Shown here in pieces: positions 6,286 to 14,097 of a DNA stretch of 42,272 bases (the first letter of the stretch is position 1; each line of letters begins with the position of its first letter). The stretch is taken from the NCBI GenBank assembly GCA_900318995.1, contig ONMR01000016.1:1-42272 (forward strand), read 5' to 3'. This DNA comes from an uncultured Prevotellaceae bacterium (GTDB lineage Bacteria > Bacteroidota > Bacteroidia > Bacteroidales > Bacteroidaceae). Below the pieces are notes generated by a model that saw nothing but the letters and a program-made list of their open reading frames with translations, did no database searches and had not been told where the DNA came from. A program made the translations under genes and the position numbers.

Positions 6286-8835
6286 ATGTTCAGACATTAC
6301 ATAACCATTGCCCTGCGTAACATCAGGAAATACGCATTGCAGAACGCCGTTTGCTGCATCGGTATGGCAGCCGGACTTGTTTGCCTCAGTTTTTCCGCGC
6401 TGTGGATTCATTTTGAAGAGTCATTTGACAACTTTCACAAAGATTCGGACCGGATTTTCACTTTGCTTGAACACTCTCCCTACTCAAGTAACACTTCCAT
6501 AGAAAAATTCAGTCCGGAATTATTATCCCCGTTACTTGAATTCAGTCAGGTTGAATCATACACCAAATGGAATTACAGGAATCATGGCGATGTTAAGGAA
6601 CTGATTGCCGATACCGCATTTTTCAGTTTCTTTGATTTCAGTCTGCTCCAAGGAAACCCGATGTTCCGGCAAGACACCAACTACGTAGCCCTGTCCCAAG
6701 ACTATTCAAAAAGGCTGTTTCCCGATGGTAACGCAATAGGAAAAGAGTGCTATGGAAAAACCGTATGTGCGGTCATAGCACCTTTCCAAGGACCATCATG
6801 CCTGAGTTTTGACATACTGTGCATGCATATCTTTCCAGATATCACACCAGGGGTGATCGCCGTAATGCCGGACCAGGATGAAAACGCTCCGTTTGCAATT
6901 CCGATGGCCCCAGTTGTCTATTCACATGAGGACAGATACCCCAATGGATTCTTCAAGATTCACAAAGGCACTGATACCAAATGGCTTTCGGACTCATTAA
7001 GCAAGGTAATAGATGGGAGCCGATATTATCTTGACGCTCCCAAATATGAATTGCTGCCAATAAGTGATGTCCACAAACAGGAAGCGGCCGGCCAGATGTA
7101 TATTGGATACAAGCATGCCAGACTGTTTGCCTGGGCCAGCCTCCTGCTCACTCTATGCAGCCTGGTGAATTTCCTGCTGTTCAGCCTTAACAGGATAAGA
7201 AACAGGGAACATGAGATGGCGCTCAGAGTAGTTCATGGTGCAAACGGCAGTTCGATACTAAAGATGATGGCAACAGAGTCCGGTATCATACTGGGTACAG
7301 CATCACTTCTGGGATATCTTGCAATTATCCTGCTTAAGGACAGGTTCCGTGATATGGCTGATGCCGACATGACTGGAGGCTATGTGCTTTGGGGCGGTTT
7401 ATCGGTCATAATCATTGCATTTGCCGTTTCCGTATTAATAAGCATTATATCGCTGGGTATAGTCAGGAAAAGGACAATTCAGAGTTCCATCATCCGTAAA
7501 ACCGGCAAGAGGTTCCGTAACATAAGCATAGGAATCCAGTTGTTTGTCAGTATTCTGTTTCTGTTTGTCATTATCTGCATGCTCCATCAGTTCAGGTTCC
7601 TTAGAAACAACAACTGGGGAATCAGGATAAACGATATGGCGGTTCTTAACATAAGCAATCCCGATCATAATGATATGAATGGTTTTCAAGTGCGCATGAG
7701 TTATTCGCCCACAGATGAACGCATGCCGGATATCGAGAGCCCATCGGCCTTCATTAACCGCATAGACGGACAGTTCGGTATCACATCCCAATTGAACAGT
7801 CTGCCGTTTGTAGAGGGCGTTTACACCGATATGGGTGGATTTGATTATATCTATGAGTCAGTCGATATGATCTGGAAACACCGTGGGACCTGGATTAACG
7901 GCGATGACAACATAAGGACCAACATAGCTGGCATTATAGACACCTCCCTGCTTAAACTGTTCTCCCTGAATGTGATTGACGGAGCAATACCGACCGACAG
8001 GCCTCTCAGGGACGATGAGCTTGTAATTACCAGGAATCTCCAGCGTGAACTGGGACTTGGGGATATAACCCAAGGGCCCACCCTGACTATCAGAAGAGGG
8101 TATCGGACACTATCAAGATTAGAGTGGGTGGACGGACATCCTACAATCACAGAAGGAGAATATGCCGAAGTAACAAACATATTCCAGGTAGTAGCCGTAG
8201 TCAGTGACCTGTATCTGACTGATTTCAACAAGGAACCGGAGAGTTATATCCTATGTGCCCCAAATAACCGCAAACTGTTGGGGCAGATGGGAGGCCAATG
8301 GTCCGAAACCCATGTCAGCATCACATACCAACCTGGAAAAAGGAAAGAGCTCAGCAACAGGATCAATGAAATAATGGAGCCCACCGGACTTTCATACGAA
8401 CTCAATTATTCCGAGGATTTTTTCTATGAGAATCTCACCAAAGACCGCCATCTATCTCTGATAATAGAGATTTTGGGGATACTCTGCATGCTCATATCGC
8501 TGGCCGGCATATACTCCACAGTAGCATTGACCTGCCAGGAGAAGAAACGCGAGATTGCACTGCGCAAGGTACATGGAGCAAAGGTCCGTGACATACTGTC
8601 CATATTTGCCCGTGACTATGGTATAATCCTTGCCCTGGCATCGGCCCTGGCATTCATTATCGGATATATAATAATAGACCGATGGCAGCAGCATTTCCTG
8701 TGCAAGGCTGATATCAGTTGGTGGATATACGCTTGTGTGTTTGCCTTTACGGCAACGGTGATCATTGCCACCGTGCTGAACCGCGTTCTAACGACCGCCC
8801 GCCAGAATCCAGCAGATGTAATCAAGTGCGAATGA
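6286..8835 (+). CDS. ABC transporter permease with two MacB-periplasmic/FtsX units
   Basis: The 849-residue protein has the MacB/FtsX-type permease layout twice. A first transmembrane helix near residue 20 (after LRNIRKYALQNA) is followed by a periplasmic domain, then three helices at about 265-400 that include the HEMALRVVHGA coupling motif. A second helix near 418-440 starts the second unit, with a large periplasmic domain and three final helices after EIALRKVHGA. This is a common Bacteroidetes architecture, usually working with a separate LolD/MacB-like ATPase to export peptides or toxic compounds. No ATPase gene is adjacent. I chose the ATG at 6286 (MFRHYITIALRN) because it begins the family-conserved N terminus; 21 in-frame codons lie upstream. 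The stop codon is the first base triplet of a REP-like repeat. Confidence 0.85.
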   Translation: MFRHYITIALRNIRKYALQNAVCCIGMAAGLVCLSFSALWIHFEESFDNFHKDSDRIFTLLEHSPYSSNTSIEKFSPELLSPLLEFSQVESYTKWNYRNHGDVKELIADTAFFSFFDFSLLQGNPMFRQDTNYVALSQDYSKRLFPDGNAIGKECYGKTVCAVIAPFQGPSCLSFDILCMHIFPDITPGVIAVMPDQDENAPFAIPMAPVVYSHEDRYPNGFFKIHKGTDTKWLSDSLSKVIDGSRYYLDAPKYELLPISDVHKQEAAGQMYIGYKHARLFAWASLLLTLCSLVNFLLFSLNRIRNREHEMALRVVHGANGSSILKMMATESGIILGTASLLGYLAIILLKDRFRDMADADMTGGYVLWGGLSVIIIAFAVSVLISIISLGIVRKRTIQSSIIRKTGKRFRNISIGIQLFVSILFLFVIICMLHQFRFLRNNNWGIRINDMAVLNISNPDHNDMNGFQVRMSYSPTDERMPDIESPSAFINRIDGQFGITSQLNSLPFVEGVYTDMGGFDYIYESVDMIWKHRGTWINGDDNIRTNIAGIIDTSLLKLFSLNVIDGAIPTDRPLRDDELVITRNLQRELGLGDITQGPTLTIRRGYRTLSRLEWVDGHPTITEGEYAEVTNIFQVVAVVSDLYLTDFNKEPESYILCAPNNRKLLGQMGGQWSETHVSITYQPGKRKELSNRINEIMEPTGLSYELNYSEDFFYENLTKDRHLSLIIEILGILCMLISLAGIYSTVALTCQEKKREIALRKVHGAKVRDILSIFARDYGIILALASALAFIIGYIIIDRWQQHFLCKADISWWIYACVFAFTATVIIATVLNRVLTTARQNPADVIKCE

Positions 8836-8868
8836 TACAAAAGGGGACTGTCCCCTTTTGTACCAAAT
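8832..8868. repeat. REP-like palindrome downstream of the permease gene
   Basis: TACAAAAGGGG (8836-8846) is followed by a short loop and CCCCTTTTGTA. It is a fully symmetric variant of the family, with AAAA/TTTT inner arms instead of AATT/TTTT. TGA at 8833-8835 is the permease stop. The GC-rich hairpin followed by TTTT could also terminate transcription. Confidence 0.8.
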
Positions 8869-8900
8869 GTCCGCTTTAACAAACTTTATGTCTTGTTTTG

Positions 8901-8931
8901 TTGTCGCAATGTAATCTATTATTTACATTTG
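8901..8931 (+). promoter_or_regulatory. Promoter of the membrane protein/XRE gene pair
   Basis: TACATTTG at 8924-8931 is an exact -7 box. TTG at 8901-8903 lies 20 bases upstream. The ATG follows 33 bases after the -7 box. Confidence 0.7.
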
Positions 8932-8963
8932 CAGCATCAATAACCTATTAAAGTATCGTAATT

Positions 8964-9449
8964 ATGAAAAAGTATCATTTGCTTGACCACAAGTGGCAGA
9001 AGATTGGATTTGCAATTTTTGCTATCAGTGTCGTAATTTGTATGGTTTTTTGGGAGGCAATAATCTTTGACCTCTTCCCGATGATTAGAGTTGGTACGCC
9101 CATTGAATATTCCCCCGTTGGTCACGGATGGGCAGTTGTTGTTATTTTCTTATTGATTCCGGTATCATTTGTATTCATGGCTCTGTCACAGGAAAAACTG
9201 GAGGATGAAAGAATTGTGGAGACACGGCATCAGATATTGGCAAGGATAGTAATCTTTTTCATCGTGTTGGTATTCATAAAAACCATAGTATTTATATTTC
9301 TGGCCAGATTTCTTTCACCTACTTCCTTAGCTATGTGTAGCAGGATAATAAGCTATTGCACGGGAGTGACCGCATTCATAGGATACTATGTACTGTTTTT
9401 CAAGCTATCTTTGTGGAAACAAAACAGGGAGTTGAGCGATGAAGAATAA
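8964..9449 (+). CDS. Four-helix membrane protein (DUF2975-like), partner of an XRE regulator
   Basis: The 161-residue protein has four hydrophobic segments at about residues 13-35, 52-72, 90-113 and 123-147, separated by short charged loops. A cytoplasmic ALSQEKLEDERIVETRH segment lies between helices 2 and 3. The final codons overlap the start of a small XRE-family regulator by 11 bases. This arrangement, a small multi-pass protein translationally coupled to a YozG-like helix-turn-helix protein, is common for DUF2975 families. I do not recognise a precise function. The coupling suggests the membrane protein modulates, or is controlled by, the regulator. Confidence 0.7.
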   Translation: MKKYHLLDHKWQKIGFAIFAISVVICMVFWEAIIFDLFPMIRVGTPIEYSPVGHGWAVVVIFLLIPVSFVFMALSQEKLEDERIVETRHQILARIVIFFIVLVFIKTIVFIFLARFLSPTSLAMCSRIISYCTGVTAFIGYYVLFFKLSLWKQNRELSDEE

Positions 9450-9639
9450 CCTTAGAGTGGAGCGCGCCCGCATGCGCATGACGCAGCAGGAGCTGGCCGA
9501 TAAGACCGGTGTGACCCGCCAGACTATCGTGGCCATAGAGCAGGGCAAGTTCAATCCCTCAACCGTGCTTGCACTCAAGATGGCCCGCGTGTTCGGCGTC
9601 ACCATCGAGGCCCTGTTTGAGCTTGAGGAGACTGATTAA
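9439..9639 (+). CDS. Small XRE-family (YozG-like) helix-turn-helix regulator
   Basis: This 66-residue protein is essentially one Cro/CI-type helix-turn-helix domain: TQQELADKTGVTRQTIVAIEQGKFNPS holds the two recognition helices, followed by the ALKMARVFGVTIEALFELEE tail typical of the YozG-like group. It lacks a sensor domain. The ATG lies within the last codons of the membrane protein gene, so translation is probably coupled. Base use is richer in GC than the preceding gene. It likely regulates its own operon. Confidence 0.9.
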   Translation: MKNNLRVERARMRMTQQELADKTGVTRQTIVAIEQGKFNPSTVLALKMARVFGVTIEALFELEETD

Positions 9640-9664
9640 AAGAACATAAAAACCTTAAGTTTTC

Positions 9665-9695
9665 TTGTCAACTGCAAAACATAGTCATATATTTG
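9665..9695 (+). promoter_or_regulatory. Promoter of the DUF4424-like/FISUMP gene
   Basis: TATATTTG at 9688-9695 is an exact -7 box, with TTG at 9665-9667 at 20-base spacing. It shows that an in-frame TTG at 9665 cannot be the start codon. Confidence 0.7.
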
Positions 9696-9736
9696 CTGTA
9701 TATGTCTTATCCCTTTGTTCCAATCAAATATTCAAT

Positions 9737-11428
9737 ATGAAGAAAAAGAGCCCTAAACATCTGATTCTCATACTGATTGCCTTACTCATGGTCCTTGAAC
9801 TTAAAGCAAATGACGGTGCATTCTATGTGAACGGCAGCACGCTTGTGCCCGTCAAGGAGACCGACATCTCCATCCTGAAGGAGATTCTGACCATTACAAT
9901 AGGCAATGACGATTACGCCACGGTAGATGTTTACTACGAGTTCTTCAACCCCAAGGCACCAAAGACCATAACGATGGCGTTTGAGGCCGCTCCTCCCGGC
10001 GACTGGAACCCGGAACCCTTCAATCATGACGGAGTACATCCTTTCATTAAGGATTTCTCTGTAAGCATGAACGGCAACTCCCTGCCCCACAGCAATATGG
10101 TGGTACAGAAAGACTATCGCAAGGTGCAGAATTTCAAACCGTTGGACCTCAATGAATGGAAAGGTTACGGCGACACCATCCACTATAAAGGTGAAACTAT
10201 TATCAACTATAGTGAGGAAGATGGGTTATTCTTTGACGGCGGCAATATGGTTTATAGTGAAAAGCTGGACAGTTTTGCTTACTTTGCTTACGGTTATTTC
10301 TTTACTGCATCCTTTAACGAAGGCGTCAATACGGTACACCATACTTACCGTTACCGTACCAGTTTCACCAATTGGTCCAAGTTTGATTTCGTATATTGGC
10401 TCACCCCCGCGTCCCGATGGGCAGGAGGCAGGATCGGTGATTTCACTCTAAGGCTGATGTCCGAATCACCCCGCACGGAGATATACATGGAGAAATGCCC
10501 ATTTGACTGTAAGTATTGGAAAGCGAGTCCCGGTCAGGAACTGGTCACCTGGGCTGAGTATAAGAACGAGTATTATATGCTGGCCGACCTGTATCCTGAC
10601 AAGGTGCTTGAATGGCACAAGACGGCTTTTGTGCCGAACCAGGACTTTTGCATATACTCTCCCGAATACAACCAGCCGGATCCGTTCTTCGGTACTATGG
10701 ATGTGGTTGTGGATGATACTGACGGAAGTGTTTATCAGTATATGGGGCAGGATGACACCTACTATCATATTCTGGCCGATGGTGCCATCGGTCAGACACG
10801 CAAATCAACAAGCCACGTTGAGACCTTCATCAATAAAGGAGAGTACTCAATCAAAAGCAGGGACTCCATCATCATAACGGCAAAAAGCCCGGCCAGGAAG
10901 GCTGTAGATCTGGGGCTCAGTGTCAAGTGGGCCACATGCAACATCGGCGCGGGTGAGCCCTATGAATGCGGTAGCTACTATGCCTGGGGAGAGATCCAGA
11001 CCAAGAAGACCTATGAGAGCAATTATTTTGACCGCGAATTCAGGAAATACAATAAGAACAGCAGAACAGTACTGGATCAGTATGATGATGCTGCCCACAG
11101 GCTATGGGGCGGCGGCTGGCGAATGCCTACCAAAGATGAATTTCAGGAACTGGTTGACAAATGCAAGTGGGAATGGACCACATTGAATGGTGTTTCGGGT
11201 TATAGGGTTACCGGTACTAACGGCAGATCCATCTTTCTGCCCATTACAGGAATGAGACTCGATACCCGTTTACTGTACTCCGACACATCCGCATACTATT
11301 GGTCCGCTTCACTTGGCCCTTCAAGTTCCGAAATGGCCTGGCAACTGTACTTTAAATCAAATGAGATAAATGTCTCCGCTCTGGTCCGTTCCGTTGGCCG
11401 CGTCATCCGCCCGGTTCATCCAAAGTGA
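9737..11428 (+). CDS. Secreted protein with DUF4424-like N-terminal region and C-terminal FISUMP domain
   Basis: The 563-residue protein has a signal peptide (MKKKSPKHLILILIALLMVL, cleavage after the ELKA stretch). The mature N terminus starts NDGAFYVNGSTLVPVKETDI, which resembles DUF4424 extracytoplasmic proteins, and continues as a mainly beta domain to about residue 385. The last 180 residues are a FISUMP domain (Fibrobacter succinogenes major paralogous domain). Its hallmarks are VDLGLSVKWATCNIG, YYAWGE, GWRMPTKDEFQELVDKC, a LPITGMR segment and the final RSVGRVIRPV. FISUMP domains are thought to be surface C-type-lectin-like modules. I set the start at 9737 because the promoter lies just upstream. 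The TGA stop belongs to a GTGAC...TTTGCGTCA half-palindrome. Confidence 0.8.
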   Translation: MKKKSPKHLILILIALLMVLELKANDGAFYVNGSTLVPVKETDISILKEILTITIGNDDYATVDVYYEFFNPKAPKTITMAFEAAPPGDWNPEPFNHDGVHPFIKDFSVSMNGNSLPHSNMVVQKDYRKVQNFKPLDLNEWKGYGDTIHYKGETIINYSEEDGLFFDGGNMVYSEKLDSFAYFAYGYFFTASFNEGVNTVHHTYRYRTSFTNWSKFDFVYWLTPASRWAGGRIGDFTLRLMSESPRTEIYMEKCPFDCKYWKASPGQELVTWAEYKNEYYMLADLYPDKVLEWHKTAFVPNQDFCIYSPEYNQPDPFFGTMDVVVDDTDGSVYQYMGQDDTYYHILADGAIGQTRKSTSHVETFINKGEYSIKSRDSIIITAKSPARKAVDLGLSVKWATCNIGAGEPYECGSYYAWGEIQTKKTYESNYFDREFRKYNKNSRTVLDQYDDAAHRLWGGGWRMPTKDEFQELVDKCKWEWTTLNGVSGYRVTGTNGRSIFLPITGMRLDTRLLYSDTSAYYWSASLGPSSSEMAWQLYFKSNEINVSALVRSVGRVIRPVHPK

Positions 11429-11441
11429 CCCCTTTGCGTCA
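11425..11441. repeat. Partial second-type REP-like element at the FISUMP gene stop
   Basis: GTGACCCCTTTGCGTCA is a shortened form of the GTGACGCAAA...TTTGCGTCAC palindrome. TGA at 11426-11428 is the stop codon of the FISUMP gene. The convergent TIGR02172 gene ends three bases further on. Confidence 0.5.
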
Positions 11442-11443
11442 GA

Positions 11444-12286
11444 TTAAATGAGCATTGAGTCCGACAAGCGGTGAGCAATATCATCGGCCATTGGCTGATG
11501 AAATGCCAGGTAGTACATGTAGGCCGATTTGATGGCGGCAAAAGGCAGGAGTTTGCGTATTATCGTTCCAATCTCCTTTGGAGCGATTCCATAATAGGCC
11601 GGACCAAAGATATTCCAGTGCTGCTGCATCTGCTCAGGTGAAAGATGGAACAGCTGGTCTGTGCGCACCGGATCTGCAATCTGACTGATACGCCAGCACA
11701 GGCTAATATCCCATTCGGGAGCACCGTATGCTGACTGGCCTATATCAATCCACAGGTTACGGTGCCCGTCGGTAATTATATTACCTATCTGCATGTCGCC
11801 ATGCAGACAATAGGGAGTATCAGGTATGGTATCCAGAATAGGCAGCACCTTGTCTCTTAGAAATACTGGCACAACACCATCCTTGTGATAGAAATCCTGC
11901 ATTCTCTTTTTCATGGAGGGCAGCCTGGTGGTATCGGCCTTGACGGCATGAAGCTCGCGGGCCACGCGGGCAAAGGTTAGGCTCACCTCTTCCATCCTGT
12001 CGGGCTCCTGCGATATGATACGCGCAAACGAGCGCTTGCCTTCAATCAGCTCATACTCGGCACCTACCCTCTCGCCATCGGTTACCAGCCTGTAGGGACG
12101 GGGCGTGGGGACTCCCAGATCATACATCGCCTGCGCTGCACCAAACTCCTCCACGGCTACATCGGCCTCAAAACCGGGATTGTATAACTTGGCAAGGCGC
12201 TTTTCGGTCTTGTGGGTATAAGCCACGCCCTGACCGCCCTCACCGGTCTTTACATACTCTTCAAGATTTATCTTCTCGTAGTCCAT
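11444..12286 (-). CDS. TIGR02172 family protein, aminoglycoside-phosphotransferase-like kinase fold
   Basis: The 280-residue protein has an APH/choline-kinase-like fold. The ATP-binding N lobe starts with GEGGQGVAY (16-24) and a Lys in RLAKLY. The catalytic loop is HGDMQIGN at 162-169, with Asp 164 and Asn 169, and the metal-binding Asp is 181 in WIDIG. TIGR02172 is a sporadically distributed family first noted in Fibrobacter, with unknown substrate. It is the last gene of a four-gene operon behind glutamine synthetase, PARG and a tyrosine phosphatase; the gap to the phosphatase gene is eight bases. Small-molecule kinase activity is inference from the motifs. Confidence 0.82.
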   Translation of the reverse strand: MDYEKINLEEYVKTGEGGQGVAYTHKTEKRLAKLYNPGFEADVAVEEFGAAQAMYDLGVPTPRPYRLVTDGERVGAEYELIEGKRSFARIISQEPDRMEEVSLTFARVARELHAVKADTTRLPSMKKRMQDFYHKDGVVPVFLRDKVLPILDTIPDTPYCLHGDMQIGNIITDGHRNLWIDIGQSAYGAPEWDISLCWRISQIADPVRTDQLFHLSPEQMQQHWNIFGPAYYGIAPKEIGTIIRKLLPFAAIKSAYMYYLAFHQPMADDIAHRLSDSMLI

Positions 12287-12294
12287 AATTACAT

Positions 12295-13131
12295 TTACAT
12301 CAAATACCTTTCTCTGAGTATGGCGATGTCAGTGTCTGAGAGGCCAAGCGGACCTTTCAGGTAGTTTTGCATTGATCCGTACTGAGCATCTATCAGGTCC
12401 AGTGTCTTGACAAAATTACCGGTATTGGCGCCGATGAACGCCTGGACCACACTCAGCTCATCCTCGCGGCCGCCCATGAAACGGACGCGGCGTGACAAAC
12501 GCCTTACATCCTTAGCGTAGACTGCATTCGTTGCGTCAAAATCGGCGATTATCGTCTCCCTGTCCACCCCAAGGGCAGCCAGAATGTAGGCCGATGCCAT
12601 ACCGGTGCGATCCTTGCCCTGCGTGCAGTGAAAGAAGGTGGCTCCGCCATCGGATTTTTCAATGAGTATTCGCAGGAATCTGGCAAACCGTTTCTGACAG
12701 GATTCCAGAGTGACCATATTGGGATAGAGGTCACGGGCCACCTGCTGTGCCTTCTTGTTGAAGGCAGCAATCATTATCAGTTTCCTTACATTGAACTGCT
12801 TTTGTTTCTTTATCCCCAAGGCCTCCTCGTCATCCATCGCATTGCCGTTGCTGTTTATGGGAATGCGCACATACTCAGCGCCATCGATTATCCGGTCCTC
12901 ACGTCCCTGGAGTTCAAAATCCTGTCTGAAATCAATGACCCTGGTAACCGGAATCTGCTGCAAGTACTTAAGGTCGGCAGCGGTGGCATCGGCCAGAGAA
13001 GCGGCACGGATCAGCCTGCCGGAGCGCACGGTGCGGCCATCGGCAGTAACATAACCGCCCAGGTCACGCGCATTGATTATTCCCTTAACCGGCAGGAACT
13101 GCAGAGTCTGAATTTCTTTTTGAAACAACAT
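12295..13131 (-). CDS. Tyrosine-protein phosphatase (Y_phosphatase3 family)
   Basis: The 278-residue cytoplasmic phosphatase carries the CX5R signature HCTQGKDRTG at 168-177, with nucleophile Cys 169 and phosphate-binding Arg 175. The N-terminal NARDLGGYVT (20-29) is the family hallmark, and VIDFRQDFE follows the usual DLR-type strand. Such enzymes act on phosphotyrosine or phosphoinositides, and the substrate here is unknown. It is six bases after the PARG gene and eight before the TIGR02172 gene, so all are cotranscribed. A pairing of kinase-like and phosphatase genes suggests opposing reactions on one substrate, which is inference only. Confidence 0.9.
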   Translation of the reverse strand: MLFQKEIQTLQFLPVKGIINARDLGGYVTADGRTVRSGRLIRAASLADATAADLKYLQQIPVTRVIDFRQDFELQGREDRIIDGAEYVRIPINSNGNAMDDEEALGIKKQKQFNVRKLIMIAAFNKKAQQVARDLYPNMVTLESCQKRFARFLRILIEKSDGGATFFHCTQGKDRTGMASAYILAALGVDRETIIADFDATNAVYAKDVRRLSRRVRFMGGREDELSVVQAFIGANTGNFVKTLDLIDAQYGSMQNYLKGPLGLSDTDIAILRERYLM

Positions 13132-13137
13132 AGTCCT

Positions 13138-14097
13138 TTATCTACTGAATTCCTTGAGGAACGGCTTGAAATTGTTGCTTGACGGTGAATCAATGATTGC
13201 AAATACAATCTTTCTGAAACGGTCCACAAACTCCTCCTCGTCCAGAACCTGATGGAACAGACGCGCCATCTGGGCAGGCGGAGTGCAGAACGCCCCGCAA
13301 CCCAATGCGCCCAGCACCAGACTGTCATGCCCTTTGAGTATGCCGATGCGCAGTATGGTGCGTATCTTCTCTTTCAGCACGGGCTTATCGGCCTCCGGGA
13401 TATTGCCGTTGGCATCCAATGAGTTGTGCCCGTGCTTGGGGTTGTAATTTAATGAAGCTACCGATATCACCGCAGCCCGGAAAGGATTGTCCAGCAATAC
13501 ATAGCCCTCATCACGGGTACCTCTGAAGAACGTGATTCCCGGACTGTAGATACCGCCGTAGGTATTGTCCATCGGATACCGCTCTGCACGCCGTTTCACG
13601 CCCACCATATCGGCCAGATCACCGTATCGGCCACCCGGCAGAGAGAACTGGTATAGCGATATTGCCAGCGTGCTGCGACGGCAAAGGTCCTCCTCCTGGG
13701 CACTGGAGCCCTGCAGCACCCCGCCTCCGGGATGATACAGGCTGGCCATATTGAGCAGAGCCGGATTGTACCCCTGCTCCACCAGATCCCGCGTAACCAG
13801 AATGCAATCCTGATTCAAAACCTGAAAATGATACAATTGGGGCCTGACCCCTTTTGTATCATTTTTGATTTCGATAGGCGCGGAGAACATCTCAGAGTCT
13901 TCTACGAACGCTCCGCTGACGGGCAGTGTGACTACGCGGTCTGTCTCTGTGCGGTAGGCGCCATCACGGAAAATGTCCAGATTGTGCGTGAACACCTTGG
14001 CCAGCAACGCCCGCTTGGCATCACCGCCGCGGGATAACGATGCTTTCCACCACCCGCTGAGCCAGATCTGGCTGTTCCACTGCTGCGCCCTTAACAT
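13138..14097 (-). CDS. Microbial-type poly(ADP-ribose) glycohydrolase (TIGR02452 family) with an in-frame REP insertion
   Basis: The 319-residue protein has the PARG signature GGGVLQGSSAQEE: GGG at 124-126 and QEE at 134-136, the second Glu being the expected catalytic acid. It also has the LCRRSTLAISL helix that follows in TIGR02452 proteins and the C-terminal GALGCGAF loop of macro-type folds. It should hydrolyse ADP-ribose links on proteins. A 39-base REP-like repeat (13825-13863) is read in frame as residues 79-91 (NDTKGVRPQLYHF) between two predicted strands before the active site. The frame stays open, so activity may be kept. The start codon overlaps the glutamine synthetase stop by one base, so translation may be coupled. 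Confidence 0.88.
   Translation of the reverse strand: MLRAQQWNSQIWLSGWWKASLSRGGDAKRALLAKVFTHNLDIFRDGAYRTETDRVVTLPVSGAFVEDSEMFSAPIEIKNDTKGVRPQLYHFQVLNQDCILVTRDLVEQGYNPALLNMASLYHPGGGVLQGSSAQEEDLCRRSTLAISLYQFSLPGGRYGDLADMVGVKRRAERYPMDNTYGGIYSPGITFFRGTRDEGYVLLDNPFRAAVISVASLNYNPKHGHNSLDANGNIPEADKPVLKEKIRTILRIGILKGHDSLVLGALGCGAFCTPPAQMARLFHQVLDEEEFVDRFRKIVFAIIDSPSSNNFKPFLKEFSR
13825..13863. repeat. REP-like palindrome inside the PARG coding sequence
   Basis: The element has TGATACAATT and TTTTGTATCA arms around GGGGCCTGACCCC, the same sequence type as the intergenic copies. Its 39 bases are a multiple of three and read without a stop on the minus strand. Confidence 0.9.

Noticed and set aside
12628-13182. 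A 184-codon plus-strand open frame
   Set aside because: It is antisense to the tyrosine phosphatase gene, whose CX5R motif is clear.
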